In this document: piece by piece, positions 25,984 through 34,369 of the stretch | Layout of the letters: each line of letters begins with the position of its first letter | How positions within the stretch are numbered: the stretch's first letter is position 1 | Assembly (NCBI GenBank): GCA_020633295.1 | Contig: JACKDW010000001.1 | Coordinates: 62,001-126,000, forward strand | DNA: 64,000 bases | From: Myxococcales bacterium | GTDB lineage: Bacteria > Myxococcota_A > Polyangia > Nannocystales > Nannocystaceae | Reading direction: 5' to 3' | Program-made: the position numbers and the translations under genes | Notes under the pieces: model-generated | Seen by the model: the letters and a program-made list of their open reading frames with translations, nothing else | Databases searched by the model: none | Told to the model about the DNA's origin: nothing

Positions 25984-28275
25984 ATGCGCTCGATTAGCTG
26001 GCTGCACTTTACCGATCTTCACCTCGGCTCGGGGTCCGACTCCTGGCTCTGGCCAGGGGTCAAGGACATCGTGTTTCAAGATCTGAAGCAGCTGCACGAT
26101 CGCTGCGGCCCGTGGGATCTCGTGCTCGCGACCGGCGACATCGTGCAGCGCGGCGGGAGCGAGGGCTACGATCGCTTCAACGACACGATGACGGAGCTGT
26201 GGGCGCTGCTCGCTCGACTCGGCTCGCGCCCGGCGCTGCTCGTGGTGCCCGGCAACCACGACCTCTCGCGCCCCGACTCGCGCCGGCCGGAGACGCTGCT
26301 GCTGCGCCGCTGGGCCGAGTACCCCGAGGTCCAGGATCAATTCTGGAGCGACGCGGAGTCGCCCTACCGCGAGCTCGTGGGCGAGGCCTTCGGCAACTTC
26401 ACGAACTGGTGGGACCGCCACCCCTTCCCGCGGCTCAAGAGCCACCTCCCGGGGCTGCTGCCCGGCGACTTCTCGGCGGTGCTCACCAAGGACGAGCTCA
26501 AGCTCGGCGTCATCGGCCTCAACAGCGGCTTCCTGCAGCTCAGCGGCGGGGACTACGAGGGCAAGCTCGCGGTCGACGTGCGCCAGTTCCACGCGGTCTG
26601 CGGCGGCGACGGCCCGGCCTGGGCGCGCCAGCAGCACCTCAACCTGCTGCTCACCCACCACCCGCCGAACTGGCTGTCCAAGGCGGCGCGTGAGCACCTC
26701 GACGGCGAGATCGCGCCGCCCGGCCGCTTCGTCGCGCACCTGTTCGGGCACATGCACGAGCACAACCTGACGACCGTGTCGATCGGCGCGAGCGGACCGC
26801 GTCGCGCGATCCAGGGCTGCTCGCTCTTCGGCCTCGAGCACTACGGCGACAAGTCCAAGGTTGAGCGCAGCCACGGCTACGCCGCCGGGCGCATCGACAT
26901 CCAGGACGACGGCGCGGCGACGCTGCGCCTGTGGCCGCGCGTGGCTCGGCGCGCCGCCGCGGGTCACTGGCGCGTGATCCAGGACCTCGACAACTACGAC
27001 CTCGAGGACGACCACGGCACGCGCCCCGAGCCGATCACGCTCGTGCGCCCGCCGCCCGCGCCCGCGCCACCGCCCGCGCCGCCGGTGCGCATCACGACCG
27101 CGAGCTCGTCGGGCGTGATCGACGACGACCCGCGCGAGTCGAGCGGCGACGCGAGCGTGACGTCGACGCCGGACTTCCCGATGACGGGACCGCCCGAGGA
27201 CGCGCTCGACAGCTCGACCGGGCACGCGCAGTCGCTGAGCTCGCAGTACACCTCGGACAACTCCGGCTTCTTCACCATCGAGTCGCGCATCCAGCCGCCG
27301 GGCGCCCCGTTCAACCGCCACTGGCACATCCACCGCCAGGAGGAGGAGCAGACCGCGCTCAACTACCTCGACCAGCCCGGCGCGCCCGTCGTGCTGTGGG
27401 GGCCGGAGAAGTTCGGCAAGACGTGGATGTCGAACTACCTGACGGAGTGCGTGCACCAGCAGGACGCGGGCCGCTGCAAGGTGATCGCGATCAACCTCGA
27501 CACCTTCGACCACGCGTCGCGCCAGGACTACAACAACTTCATCCAGGAGCTCGCGCTGCAGATCGTGTTCTCGACCGGCGGCAACGAGGACTGGGTGCTC
27601 GACCTCTGGAAGATGCGCGGCAGCGTGAGCCAGAAGCTCGGGCGCCTGATGACGCGGCACATCCTCCCGCTCGCCGAGACGCGCCTGATCCTCGCGCTCG
27701 ATCGCGTCGACGCGGTCTGGGGCCTGCCGTTCAAGGACGACTGCTTCGGCATGCTGCGCGCGTGGGCCCAGGACCCGCGCATGGCCAAGCTGCGGCTCGT
27801 GCTCGCGATCTCGACGACCCCGAGCCGGCTCATCGATCGCCCGACGCAGTCGCCGTTTAACCTGACCCCGCCGCTCGTGCTCGGCGACTTCACCTTGGGG
27901 CAGGTGCGCGCGCTCGCGGCCGCCTACGGCCTGAACTGGACCGACTCCGACTTCGAGGAGATCATGGAGCTCGTCGGCGGTCACCCGTACCTCGTGCGCC
28001 ACGTGATGCACCGCTCGGTGCTCACCGGCGGCACGCCGGCGCGCGAGCTGATCAGCGAGAGCACGAGCCTCTTCGACGACTTCCTGCAGCGCTACACGCG
28101 TCGCCTGCACGCGCAGCCCGAGCTGCTCAAGGGCATGCGCAGCCTGCAGAGCGAGAGCGCGTCGCGGCTCGAGCCTGAGGTCTCGATCCGCCTCGAGAGC
28201 GCCGGCCTGGCCGTGGAGGAGGAGCCGGGGCAATTCCGCCTGCGCTACCGACTCTACGAGCGGCTGCGCGTATGA
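25984..28275 (+). CDS. calcineurin-like metallophosphoesterase fused to an AAA-like (PF14516-type) ATPase
   Basis: This protein has 763 residues from ATG 25984. Residues 1-300 are a metallophosphoesterase with every metal-site motif intact: FTDLHLG near 10, TGDIV near 50, PGNHD near 90, THHPP near 225 and FGHMHEH near 257. A Pro/Ser/Asp-rich linker (about 355-440) leads to a P-loop ATPase with GPEKFGKTW (about 473-481), ILALDRVDAVW as Walker B, FNLTPPLVLGDFTL and VGGHPYLVRHVM, typical of the AAA-like family PF14516. No signal or membrane segment is present. The stop overlaps the next start by four bases (ATGA), so the two proteins are translationally coupled. The substrate could be a nucleotide, nucleic acid or phosphoprotein. 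Confidence 0.9.
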   Translation: MRSISWLHFTDLHLGSGSDSWLWPGVKDIVFQDLKQLHDRCGPWDLVLATGDIVQRGGSEGYDRFNDTMTELWALLARLGSRPALLVVPGNHDLSRPDSRRPETLLLRRWAEYPEVQDQFWSDAESPYRELVGEAFGNFTNWWDRHPFPRLKSHLPGLLPGDFSAVLTKDELKLGVIGLNSGFLQLSGGDYEGKLAVDVRQFHAVCGGDGPAWARQQHLNLLLTHHPPNWLSKAAREHLDGEIAPPGRFVAHLFGHMHEHNLTTVSIGASGPRRAIQGCSLFGLEHYGDKSKVERSHGYAAGRIDIQDDGAATLRLWPRVARRAAAGHWRVIQDLDNYDLEDDHGTRPEPITLVRPPPAPAPPPAPPVRITTASSSGVIDDDPRESSGDASVTSTPDFPMTGPPEDALDSSTGHAQSLSSQYTSDNSGFFTIESRIQPPGAPFNRHWHIHRQEEEQTALNYLDQPGAPVVLWGPEKFGKTWMSNYLTECVHQQDAGRCKVIAINLDTFDHASRQDYNNFIQELALQIVFSTGGNEDWVLDLWKMRGSVSQKLGRLMTRHILPLAETRLILALDRVDAVWGLPFKDDCFGMLRAWAQDPRMAKLRLVLAISTTPSRLIDRPTQSPFNLTPPLVLGDFTLGQVRALAAAYGLNWTDSDFEEIMELVGGHPYLVRHVMHRSVLTGGTPARELISESTSLFDDFLQRYTRRLHAQPELLKGMRSLQSESASRLEPEVSIRLESAGLAVEEEPGQFRLRYRLYERLRV

Positions 28276-31200
28276 GCGCCGCGCCTCAGCCCCACTATCA
28301 GGTCGGCGGCGCGCTCCAGGCCGGCGCGCTGTACGTCGAGCGCGCGGCCGACCGCGAGCTGATCCAGACGCTCAAGCAGGACGACTTCTGCTACGTCCTC
28401 GGCCCGCGGCAGATCGGCAAGTCGAGCCTGCGGCTGCGCGCGGTCGCGGGGCTGCGCGAGGTCGGGGTCCGCAGCGTCGCGATCGACCTCTCCGCGATCG
28501 GCATCGAGGTCACGCAGGACGACTGGTACTTCTCGATCGCGTTCGAGATCGCGGAGGGGCTCGGGCTGCCGGAGCCCGACGTGTTCTGGCACAAGCACCG
28601 CCAGCTCTCGGCGGTCCACCGCTGGTACCGCTGGATCCGCAACGAGCTGCTCGCGCTCACGCGCGACCCGATCGTCGTGTTCATCGACGAGGTCGACTCC
28701 GTGCTCGCGCTCTCGTTCCCGACCGACGACTTCTTCGCGTCGATCCGCGCCGCCTACAACCTGCGGGCCGACGACGCGGCCTACCAGCGCCTGAGCTTCT
28801 GCTTGCTCGGGGTCGCGGCGCCCGGCGACCTGATCCAGAACCCGGTGCGCACGCCCTTCAACATCGGCCGCGGGATCCGCCTCGACGACTTCTCGCGCGC
28901 CGAGATGGACGCCTTCGGCCCCGGGCTCGCGCCGGCCGGCGGCGACACGGAGCGCCTGCTCGACGCGGTCTACGCCTGGTCGAGCGGACACCCGTACATG
29001 ACGCAGCGGCTGTGCGACGAGATCCTGCGGCGCGGGCTCGCGCCCGGGGAGTCCGAGGAGGCGCTGGTCGACGACATCGCGCACGTGCTGTTCATCCGCA
29101 GCGGCCGCACGGGCGATCAGAACCTGCAGTACGCGGAGAAGCGCCTCGACTCGCACGCCTCGCGCCCGCGCGTGCGCCAGATGCTGCACCTCTACCGCCG
29201 CCTGCTCGACGGCGACGAGGTCCCGGCCGAGCCGAACAACGTGCTGCAGACCGAGCTGCGCCTGATGGGCATCGCGACGGAGGTGGTGCGCGACGGCGAG
29301 GCGCTGCTGCGCACGCGCAACCTGATCTTCGCGCAGGTCTACGACCACGCGTGGCTGCGCCAGAAGACCAAGAGCTTCCGCCTCTCCGAGCTCGTCGAGC
29401 GCTGGTCGTCGTCGGGCAAGAACGACGACTACGTGCTCCGCGGGCAGGCGCTGCAGGACGCGCTCGACTGGTCGCGCGGGCGCGGCGACCTGACGCTCGA
29501 CGAGCACGAGTACATCCTCGCGGGCGTCGAGTTCGCGCGCCGCGAGGCGGAGCACCGCAGCCTCACCTCGGACGCGCTGCGCCGCCAGGAGAAGTCTCGC
29601 CGCGCGCTGCTCGAGGAGCAGCGGCGCACCGAGGAGGAGCGCTACCGCGGCGACCTCGAGCGCGAGCGACGAGAGCGCGCGGAGGACAGCGCCTACTCGC
29701 AGCGCCGGCTCGTCTCGCTGCTCTCGGTCGTCGTCCTCGGGCTCGGCGCGATCCTCGTGTCGTTCGGGCCGCTGTCGCTCACGGTCGCGAGCCTGCGGAC
29801 CGAGCTCTCCGACGCCAAGCGCCTCTACCAGCAGGACGTGATCGACCTGCGCGACGAGATGGCCGCCGCCGAGGCGCTCGTGCTCGCGCGCCAACCCAGC
29901 CGCGAGGTCGACGCGCTGGTCTCCGCGATCAAGGCGGCCAGCGGCCGCGACCTGCACGAGCGCCCGAAGATCATGCAGGCGCTCGTCGCCGCCGTGGCGA
30001 CGCCGCAGCCCGAGCCGCTGATCCTGCGTCACCCGCAGCGCGTGCACTCGCTCGAGTTCTCGAGCGACGGCAGCCTGCTGCTCACGGCCTGCGACGACAA
30101 GCTCGCGCGCCTGTGGGACACCGCCTCGGGCGAGCCGCTGCAGGAGATCAGCGGCCACCGTCGCCCCGTGCGCTGGGCGATGTTCTCGCCCGATCAGCGA
30201 CATGTCTTAACGGTCAGTGACGATCACACCTCGCGGCTGTGGGAGCTGCACACGGGGATCCCGATCGCGATCTTCCGCGGGCAGCCGACCGGCAACCGCC
30301 GCGCCGTGTTCTCGCGCAACCTCGACCGCCTGCTGACGATCAGCGCGGGCGGCGAGCCGCAGCTGTGGGACCCGGACACCGAGACCCTGATCGCGCGCCT
30401 CGACCACCCGCGCGGCGAGGTCCTCGACGTCGCGCTCTCGGCCGACGGCGAGCTGATCGCGACCGGCCACGCCGACGGCGCGCTGCGGCTGTGGCACGGC
30501 CGCACCGGCGCGCTGCTGCGCACGCTCACGACGCCCGGCGCCCCGCAGCCGCTCGTCTCGGTCGCGTTCACGCCCGACAGCGAGCGACTGCTGACGGTCT
30601 ACGGCACGAAGGACGCGACCGCGCGACTGTGGGACACCGGCGGCGGCGACGTGCTCACGGACTTCTCGCGCGAGGGCGGCGCGGTCACGCACGCGCGGCT
30701 CTCGGCGACCGGGCGCCTCGTCATCACGCTCGACGCGCACGGCGAGGCGCAGCTGTGGAGCAGCGACGACGGCTCCTTGATGAGCCGCTTCACCAAGCAC
30801 TCGAGCGCGCTCACGGGCACCGCGTTCTCCAGCGACGACGCGCGCGTGGTCACCTACGGCCGCGACGGCACGGCGCGCGTGTGGAACACGTCGCGCGGCG
30901 AGCTCGTCTCGACGATCCTCGGCCACACCGGCCCGATCGTCATCGCGCGCTTCAGCCCCGACGGCATGCGGCTCGTGACGGCGAGCGAGGACGGCACCGT
31001 GCGCCTGTCAAACGCGCTCAACGGCGCGCTCGTGGCCCCCCTCGAGGGGCACACCGGCGTCGTCCAGGACGTCCGCTTCTCCCCCGACGGCAGCCACCTG
31101 GCGACGATCGGCGAGGGTCGCGAGGTGCGGCTGTGGAGCACCGCGGTCGTCAACCCGCTGCCCGTGCTCGCGGGTCACACGGGGGCGCTCCGGCTCGCGC

Positions 31201-32351
31201 GGTTCTCCCCGGACGGCACGCGGATCATCACCGCCGGCGAGGACCGCATGGCGCGGCTCTGGGACGCCAAGACCTACACGAACATCGCGACCCTGTCGGC
31301 GCACGGCGGGCCGATCTCGGCGGTCGTGTTCCCGACGAGCGAGGCGTCCGTCGGCAGCGATCGATTCCTCACGATGGCCGACGGCGACCCCGTGGTGCAC
31401 GTGTGGAGCAGCCGCCAGGGCGAGGCGGTCTCGTCGATCCCGATCGAGGCCGACACCTCGATCCAGGCGGCCGCGTTCAGCTTCGACGGCGCGGAGATCC
31501 TGACGACGCGGCGCGACGGCCTCACCGAGCGCTGGGACGTCGAGACGGGCGTGAGGTCGCCGGCGGCCCCCTGCCGCGCGCGCGCGCAGCCCGTGCACAT
31601 CGCCGTGTACTCCAGCGACGGGCGCTACCTGCTGACCGCGGGGCGCGAGCGCGGCGACGTCGAGCTGATCGACGCGCGGACCTGCGACTCCGTGACGCTG
31701 CTCGAGCCGACGGGGCCGCCGATGGCGATCCTGCGGGCCCGGTTCTCGCACGACGCCGACAAGATCGTGACGATCACCGCCGATCACCGCGCGCAGGTCT
31801 GGCGGCTGCCGGACGGCGCGCACGAGGCCACGATCGAGATCCCGGGCGACTCCGTGCTGTCCGCCGCGTTCGCGCCCACCGGCCTGCGCCTGCTGCTCAC
31901 CGGGCGCCTCGGCGGCGGGGAGTGGTCGACGATGATCCCGCCGCGGCAGATCAGCGAGCTGCCCGCGCAGCCAGGCCCGATCCTCGCGACGAGCTACAGC
32001 GAGCCTGACGGGCGCATGCTCGTGACGGCGGGCGGCGACACCTCCGCGCGCCTGTGGCTCGCGAACACGGGCGTCACGCAGCTGCTCGACGCCACCCGGC
32101 GCTCGTCCCCGAGCCTCGACGACAACTTCGAGCCAGCGTACACGCTGCTCGGCACGCTCCGTGGCCACCGCGCGACGATCACGAGCGTCGACTTCTCGCC
32201 CGACGCGCGCGCCGTCGTCACGGCCGGGCGCGACGGCGTCGCGCGGGTGTTCCCGAGCGAGCCCGAGGCCTACTTGCAGCTCGCGTGCCGCATGCTGCAC
32301 GGCTACACGGGGCCGTACCAGGAGGTCGAGGCCTACTGCCGCTCGCTGTAG
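28272..32351 (+). CDS. AAA-like (PF14516-type) ATPase with membrane segment and WD40 propellers
   Basis: This is a 1359-residue STAND-like protein. The ATPase occupies about residues 10-390: Walker A GPRQIGKSS (44-52), Walker B IVVFIDEVDS (about 134-143), FCLLGVAAPGDLI, TPFNIGRGIRLDDF and SSGHPYMTQRLC. A helical Arg/Glu-rich stretch (about 430-475) precedes one hydrophobic segment (about 480-505) and a short coiled coil. About 16 WD40 repeats (about 590-1340, endings such as ARLWD, ARVWN, QLWS) could make two propellers. The layout places the ATPase in the cytosol and the propellers across the inner membrane, if the segment spans it. It is coupled to the phosphoesterase-ATPase upstream; the propellers probably sense a ligand. 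Confidence 0.9.
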   Translation: MSAAPQPHYQVGGALQAGALYVERAADRELIQTLKQDDFCYVLGPRQIGKSSLRLRAVAGLREVGVRSVAIDLSAIGIEVTQDDWYFSIAFEIAEGLGLPEPDVFWHKHRQLSAVHRWYRWIRNELLALTRDPIVVFIDEVDSVLALSFPTDDFFASIRAAYNLRADDAAYQRLSFCLLGVAAPGDLIQNPVRTPFNIGRGIRLDDFSRAEMDAFGPGLAPAGGDTERLLDAVYAWSSGHPYMTQRLCDEILRRGLAPGESEEALVDDIAHVLFIRSGRTGDQNLQYAEKRLDSHASRPRVRQMLHLYRRLLDGDEVPAEPNNVLQTELRLMGIATEVVRDGEALLRTRNLIFAQVYDHAWLRQKTKSFRLSELVERWSSSGKNDDYVLRGQALQDALDWSRGRGDLTLDEHEYILAGVEFARREAEHRSLTSDALRRQEKSRRALLEEQRRTEEERYRGDLERERRERAEDSAYSQRRLVSLLSVVVLGLGAILVSFGPLSLTVASLRTELSDAKRLYQQDVIDLRDEMAAAEALVLARQPSREVDALVSAIKAASGRDLHERPKIMQALVAAVATPQPEPLILRHPQRVHSLEFSSDGSLLLTACDDKLARLWDTASGEPLQEISGHRRPVRWAMFSPDQRHVLTVSDDHTSRLWELHTGIPIAIFRGQPTGNRRAVFSRNLDRLLTISAGGEPQLWDPDTETLIARLDHPRGEVLDVALSADGELIATGHADGALRLWHGRTGALLRTLTTPGAPQPLVSVAFTPDSERLLTVYGTKDATARLWDTGGGDVLTDFSREGGAVTHARLSATGRLVITLDAHGEAQLWSSDDGSLMSRFTKHSSALTGTAFSSDDARVVTYGRDGTARVWNTSRGELVSTILGHTGPIVIARFSPDGMRLVTASEDGTVRLSNALNGALVAPLEGHTGVVQDVRFSPDGSHLATIGEGREVRLWSTAVVNPLPVLAGHTGALRLARFSPDGTRIITAGEDRMARLWDAKTYTNIATLSAHGGPISAVVFPTSEASVGSDRFLTMADGDPVVHVWSSRQGEAVSSIPIEADTSIQAAAFSFDGAEILTTRRDGLTERWDVETGVRSPAAPCRARAQPVHIAVYSSDGRYLLTAGRERGDVELIDARTCDSVTLLEPTGPPMAILRARFSHDADKIVTITADHRAQVWRLPDGAHEATIEIPGDSVLSAAFAPTGLRLLLTGRLGGGEWSTMIPPRQISELPAQPGPILATSYSEPDGRMLVTAGGDTSARLWLANTGVTQLLDATRRSSPSLDDNFEPAYTLLGTLRGHRATITSVDFSPDARAVVTAGRDGVARVFPSEPEAYLQLACRMLHGYTGPYQEVEAYCRSL

Positions 32352-32777
32352 CGCCCCGTTCGACCGCGCGCCGCGTCGCTTCTACATGCACATAAAGACA
32401 TATTCCTGCCGCGCCCGCGCGCCCACGCGCGCGCGGACGCGACCCGCCCCGCTCGACCGGGACGCGCTCCCGAACTCCGCGCCGGCGAACGCGCCCGCTC
32501 GTACCCTCGCGCCCTCTCTCGCGCCCTCTCTCGCGCCCTCTCTCGCGCCCTCTCTCGCGCCCTCTCTCGCGCCCTCTCTCGCGCCCTCTCTCGCGCCCTC
32601 TCTCGCGCCCTCTCTCGCGCCCTCTCTCGCGCGCCCGCCTCCGCCCCGTTTCGCGCCCCGGGCCGGCATTTTCGCGCGCGGGCGAACGGGGATTGCTCCC
32701 CAAACGCCCACGGGCTGGCGTAAGATTCGGGCTCCGCTATCGGCGCGCCGCCTGTGCGGACCTGTCCCTGACGGCCG
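32352..32777. other. intergenic region carrying a perfect 12-bp minisatellite
   Basis: No gene is supported in these 426 bases; open frames here are produced by the repeat. After the repeat there is a small hairpin GGGGA-TTGC-TCCCC near 32690-32703 and a TAAGAT sequence near 32721 that could be a -10 box for the antiporter gene. Confidence 0.5.
32509..32628 (+). repeat. perfect 12-bp minisatellite, 10 identical units
   Basis: The unit GCGCCCTCTCTC is repeated ten times in a row without a single change, about 157 bases after the stop of the WD40 gene. Perfect identity implies recent expansion or ongoing correction, so the copy number is expected to vary among strains. Confidence 0.97.
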
Positions 32778-33881
32778 ATGTCCGCGACGACCACTATCCT
32801 GTTCTTTATTGGCCTGGTGCTGCTCGTGGTGGGCGCGGACCTGCTCGTCCGCGGCGCCTCGAACATCGCCAACCGCGTCGGGATCTCGCAGCTCGTCGTC
32901 GGCCTCACGGTCGTCGCGTTCGGCACGAGCGCGCCCGAGCTCGCCGTGTCGGTCAACTCGGCGCTCACGCCCGGCGACACCGCGATCCAGCTCGCGCTCG
33001 GGAACGTCATCGGCAGCAACCTCTTCAACGTCCTCGTGATCCTCGGGATGTCGGCGGTGGTCGCCCCGCTCGTCGTCGAGCGCCAGCTGATCCGGCTCGA
33101 CGTCCCGGTGCTGATCTTCACGAGCGTGCTCTGCTACCTGCTCGCCTTCGACGGGTCGGTCGGGCGCGTCGACGGCTTGGTGCTGTTCGCCGGCGTCATC
33201 GCCTACACCTACGTGCTGATCCGGCTCGCGCGGCGCTCCGAGAGCGACGCGAACACGAGCGCCGGGGACGACGACAAGACGCCCGAGAAGCAGCCGTGGA
33301 GCGAGCGGCTCCCCACGCAGATCGTGTTCATCGCCATCGGCCTCGGCATGCTCGTGATCGGCGCGGAGTGGCTCGTCAACGGCGCCGTCGAGTTCGCGCG
33401 CATGCTCGGCGTCGGTGAGCTGATCATCGGCCTGACGGTCGTCGCCGCCGGCACCTCGCTGCCCGAGCTGGCGACCTCGATCATCGCCGTCACCCGCGGC
33501 CAGCGCGACATCGCGGTCGGCAACGCGATCGGCAGCAGCATCTTCAACGTCCTGCTCGTGCTCGGGCTGACGGCCGGGATCTCCGAGCACCCGGTGCCCG
33601 TCTCCGCCGAGGCGCTGAGCTTCGACATCCCCGTGATGATCGCGGTGTCCGTCGCTTGCCTGCCCTCCTTCATCACGGGACAGGTCGTCTCGCGCGGCGA
33701 GGGCCTCGTGTTCGCGGCCTACTACGTCGCCTACACCGTCTACCGCGTGCTCGCCGAGATCAAGCACGAGAGCCTCGAGACCTTCAGCCGCGTGATGCTG
33801 TGGTTCGCCATCCCGCTGACGGTCGTCGCCGGCGGCTTCGCGCTGATCCAGGAGTACCGCCAGAAGCCCAAGGCGAGCTGA
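32778..33881 (+). CDS. Ca2+/Na+:H+ antiporter (CaCA family, YrbG-like)
   Basis: This 367-residue inner-membrane exchanger has about ten hydrophobic segments in two homologous halves. Each half carries the alpha-repeat that binds cations: GTSAPELAVSVNSA with LGNVIGSNLFN in the first, and GTSLPELATSIIA with GNAIGSSIFN in the second. Both Glu residues of the PEL motifs are present. A hydrophilic loop (about 155-180) divides the halves. It should exchange cytoplasmic Ca2+ (or Na+) for H+ or Na+. No Shine-Dalgarno is obvious. It is a single gene followed by a convergent region. Confidence 0.95.
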   Translation: MSATTTILFFIGLVLLVVGADLLVRGASNIANRVGISQLVVGLTVVAFGTSAPELAVSVNSALTPGDTAIQLALGNVIGSNLFNVLVILGMSAVVAPLVVERQLIRLDVPVLIFTSVLCYLLAFDGSVGRVDGLVLFAGVIAYTYVLIRLARRSESDANTSAGDDDKTPEKQPWSERLPTQIVFIAIGLGMLVIGAEWLVNGAVEFARMLGVGELIIGLTVVAAGTSLPELATSIIAVTRGQRDIAVGNAIGSSIFNVLLVLGLTAGISEHPVPVSAEALSFDIPVMIAVSVACLPSFITGQVVSRGEGLVFAAYYVAYTVYRVLAEIKHESLETFSRVMLWFAIPLTVVAGGFALIQEYRQKPKAS

Positions 33882-34369
33882 GCGAAGCGCCGGGTCGCGT
33901 GAGCGCGGGATCCACCGCCGCGTGAGCGCGCGTCGCTGAGCACAAATGGGCGGTCTCCCGAGGTTCGTGCCAGGGAAGCGGAACCTCAACGACTCGCGCG
34001 CGAATACGGTGCTCCGACAAGCGAGCACTTCGCTGACGGCCCACGGTCGGTCTCCGGAGTCGCCTGCCGAGGAAGCTGCACCGCGGCGTGAGCGGATGCG
34101 CGAGCGCGCGTCGCGGACCGGCCGCTCGGTCTCGAGTCTTCCGAGAACGCGGCAGCTCGTGAACGAACCGGGCGAGCGGGACCATCCGGTTCGGCCGCTG
34201 CTCGTCGCGGACATCCGCCGCTCGGCTGGACCCACGACGGTCGCTTTTGTGCGTCCCCAGAGATGCGCCGCGTGGCACGTGGGTCACGCTTCGCGTCGCG
34301 CAGCTGGACCTTGAACCAAAAAAAGAGGGACCCGCGAGGGTCCCTCTCTTTGTGTGGGCCGCGAGCGAA
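33882..34369. other. convergent intergenic region of 490 bases
   Basis: The region lies between two convergent genes. Both strands have short open frames, but codon use is irregular and none has a ribosome-binding site or a recognisable product. Two copies of GCCGCGTGAGCGCG are seen near 33915 (approximate). The right end holds the terminator at 34318-34347. Confidence 0.5.
34318..34347 (-). terminator. Rho-independent terminator of the FHA-DUF898 gene (bidirectional)
   Basis: AGAGGGACCC-GCGA-GGGTCCCTCT is a perfect 10-bp stem with a stable tetraloop. On the minus strand it is followed by a run of T (34324-34318), and on the plus strand by CTTTG. It sits 22 bases past the stop of the 34370-36007 gene. 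Confidence 0.92.

Noticed and set aside
25915..28233. Minus-strand open frame opposite the phosphoesterase-ATPase gene
   Set aside because: Composition is typical antisense noise, and the plus strand has intact metal-site and P-loop motifs.
28254..30203. Minus-strand open frame opposite the WD40 ATPase gene
   Set aside because: No motif, Arg/Val/Glu-rich; the plus strand holds the Walker motifs and WD40 repeats.
32161..33039. Frames reading through the 12-bp minisatellite, for example (LAPS)n or (ERAR)n
   Set aside because: They exist only because a 12-bp repeat cannot create stops; no ribosome site or conserved flank.
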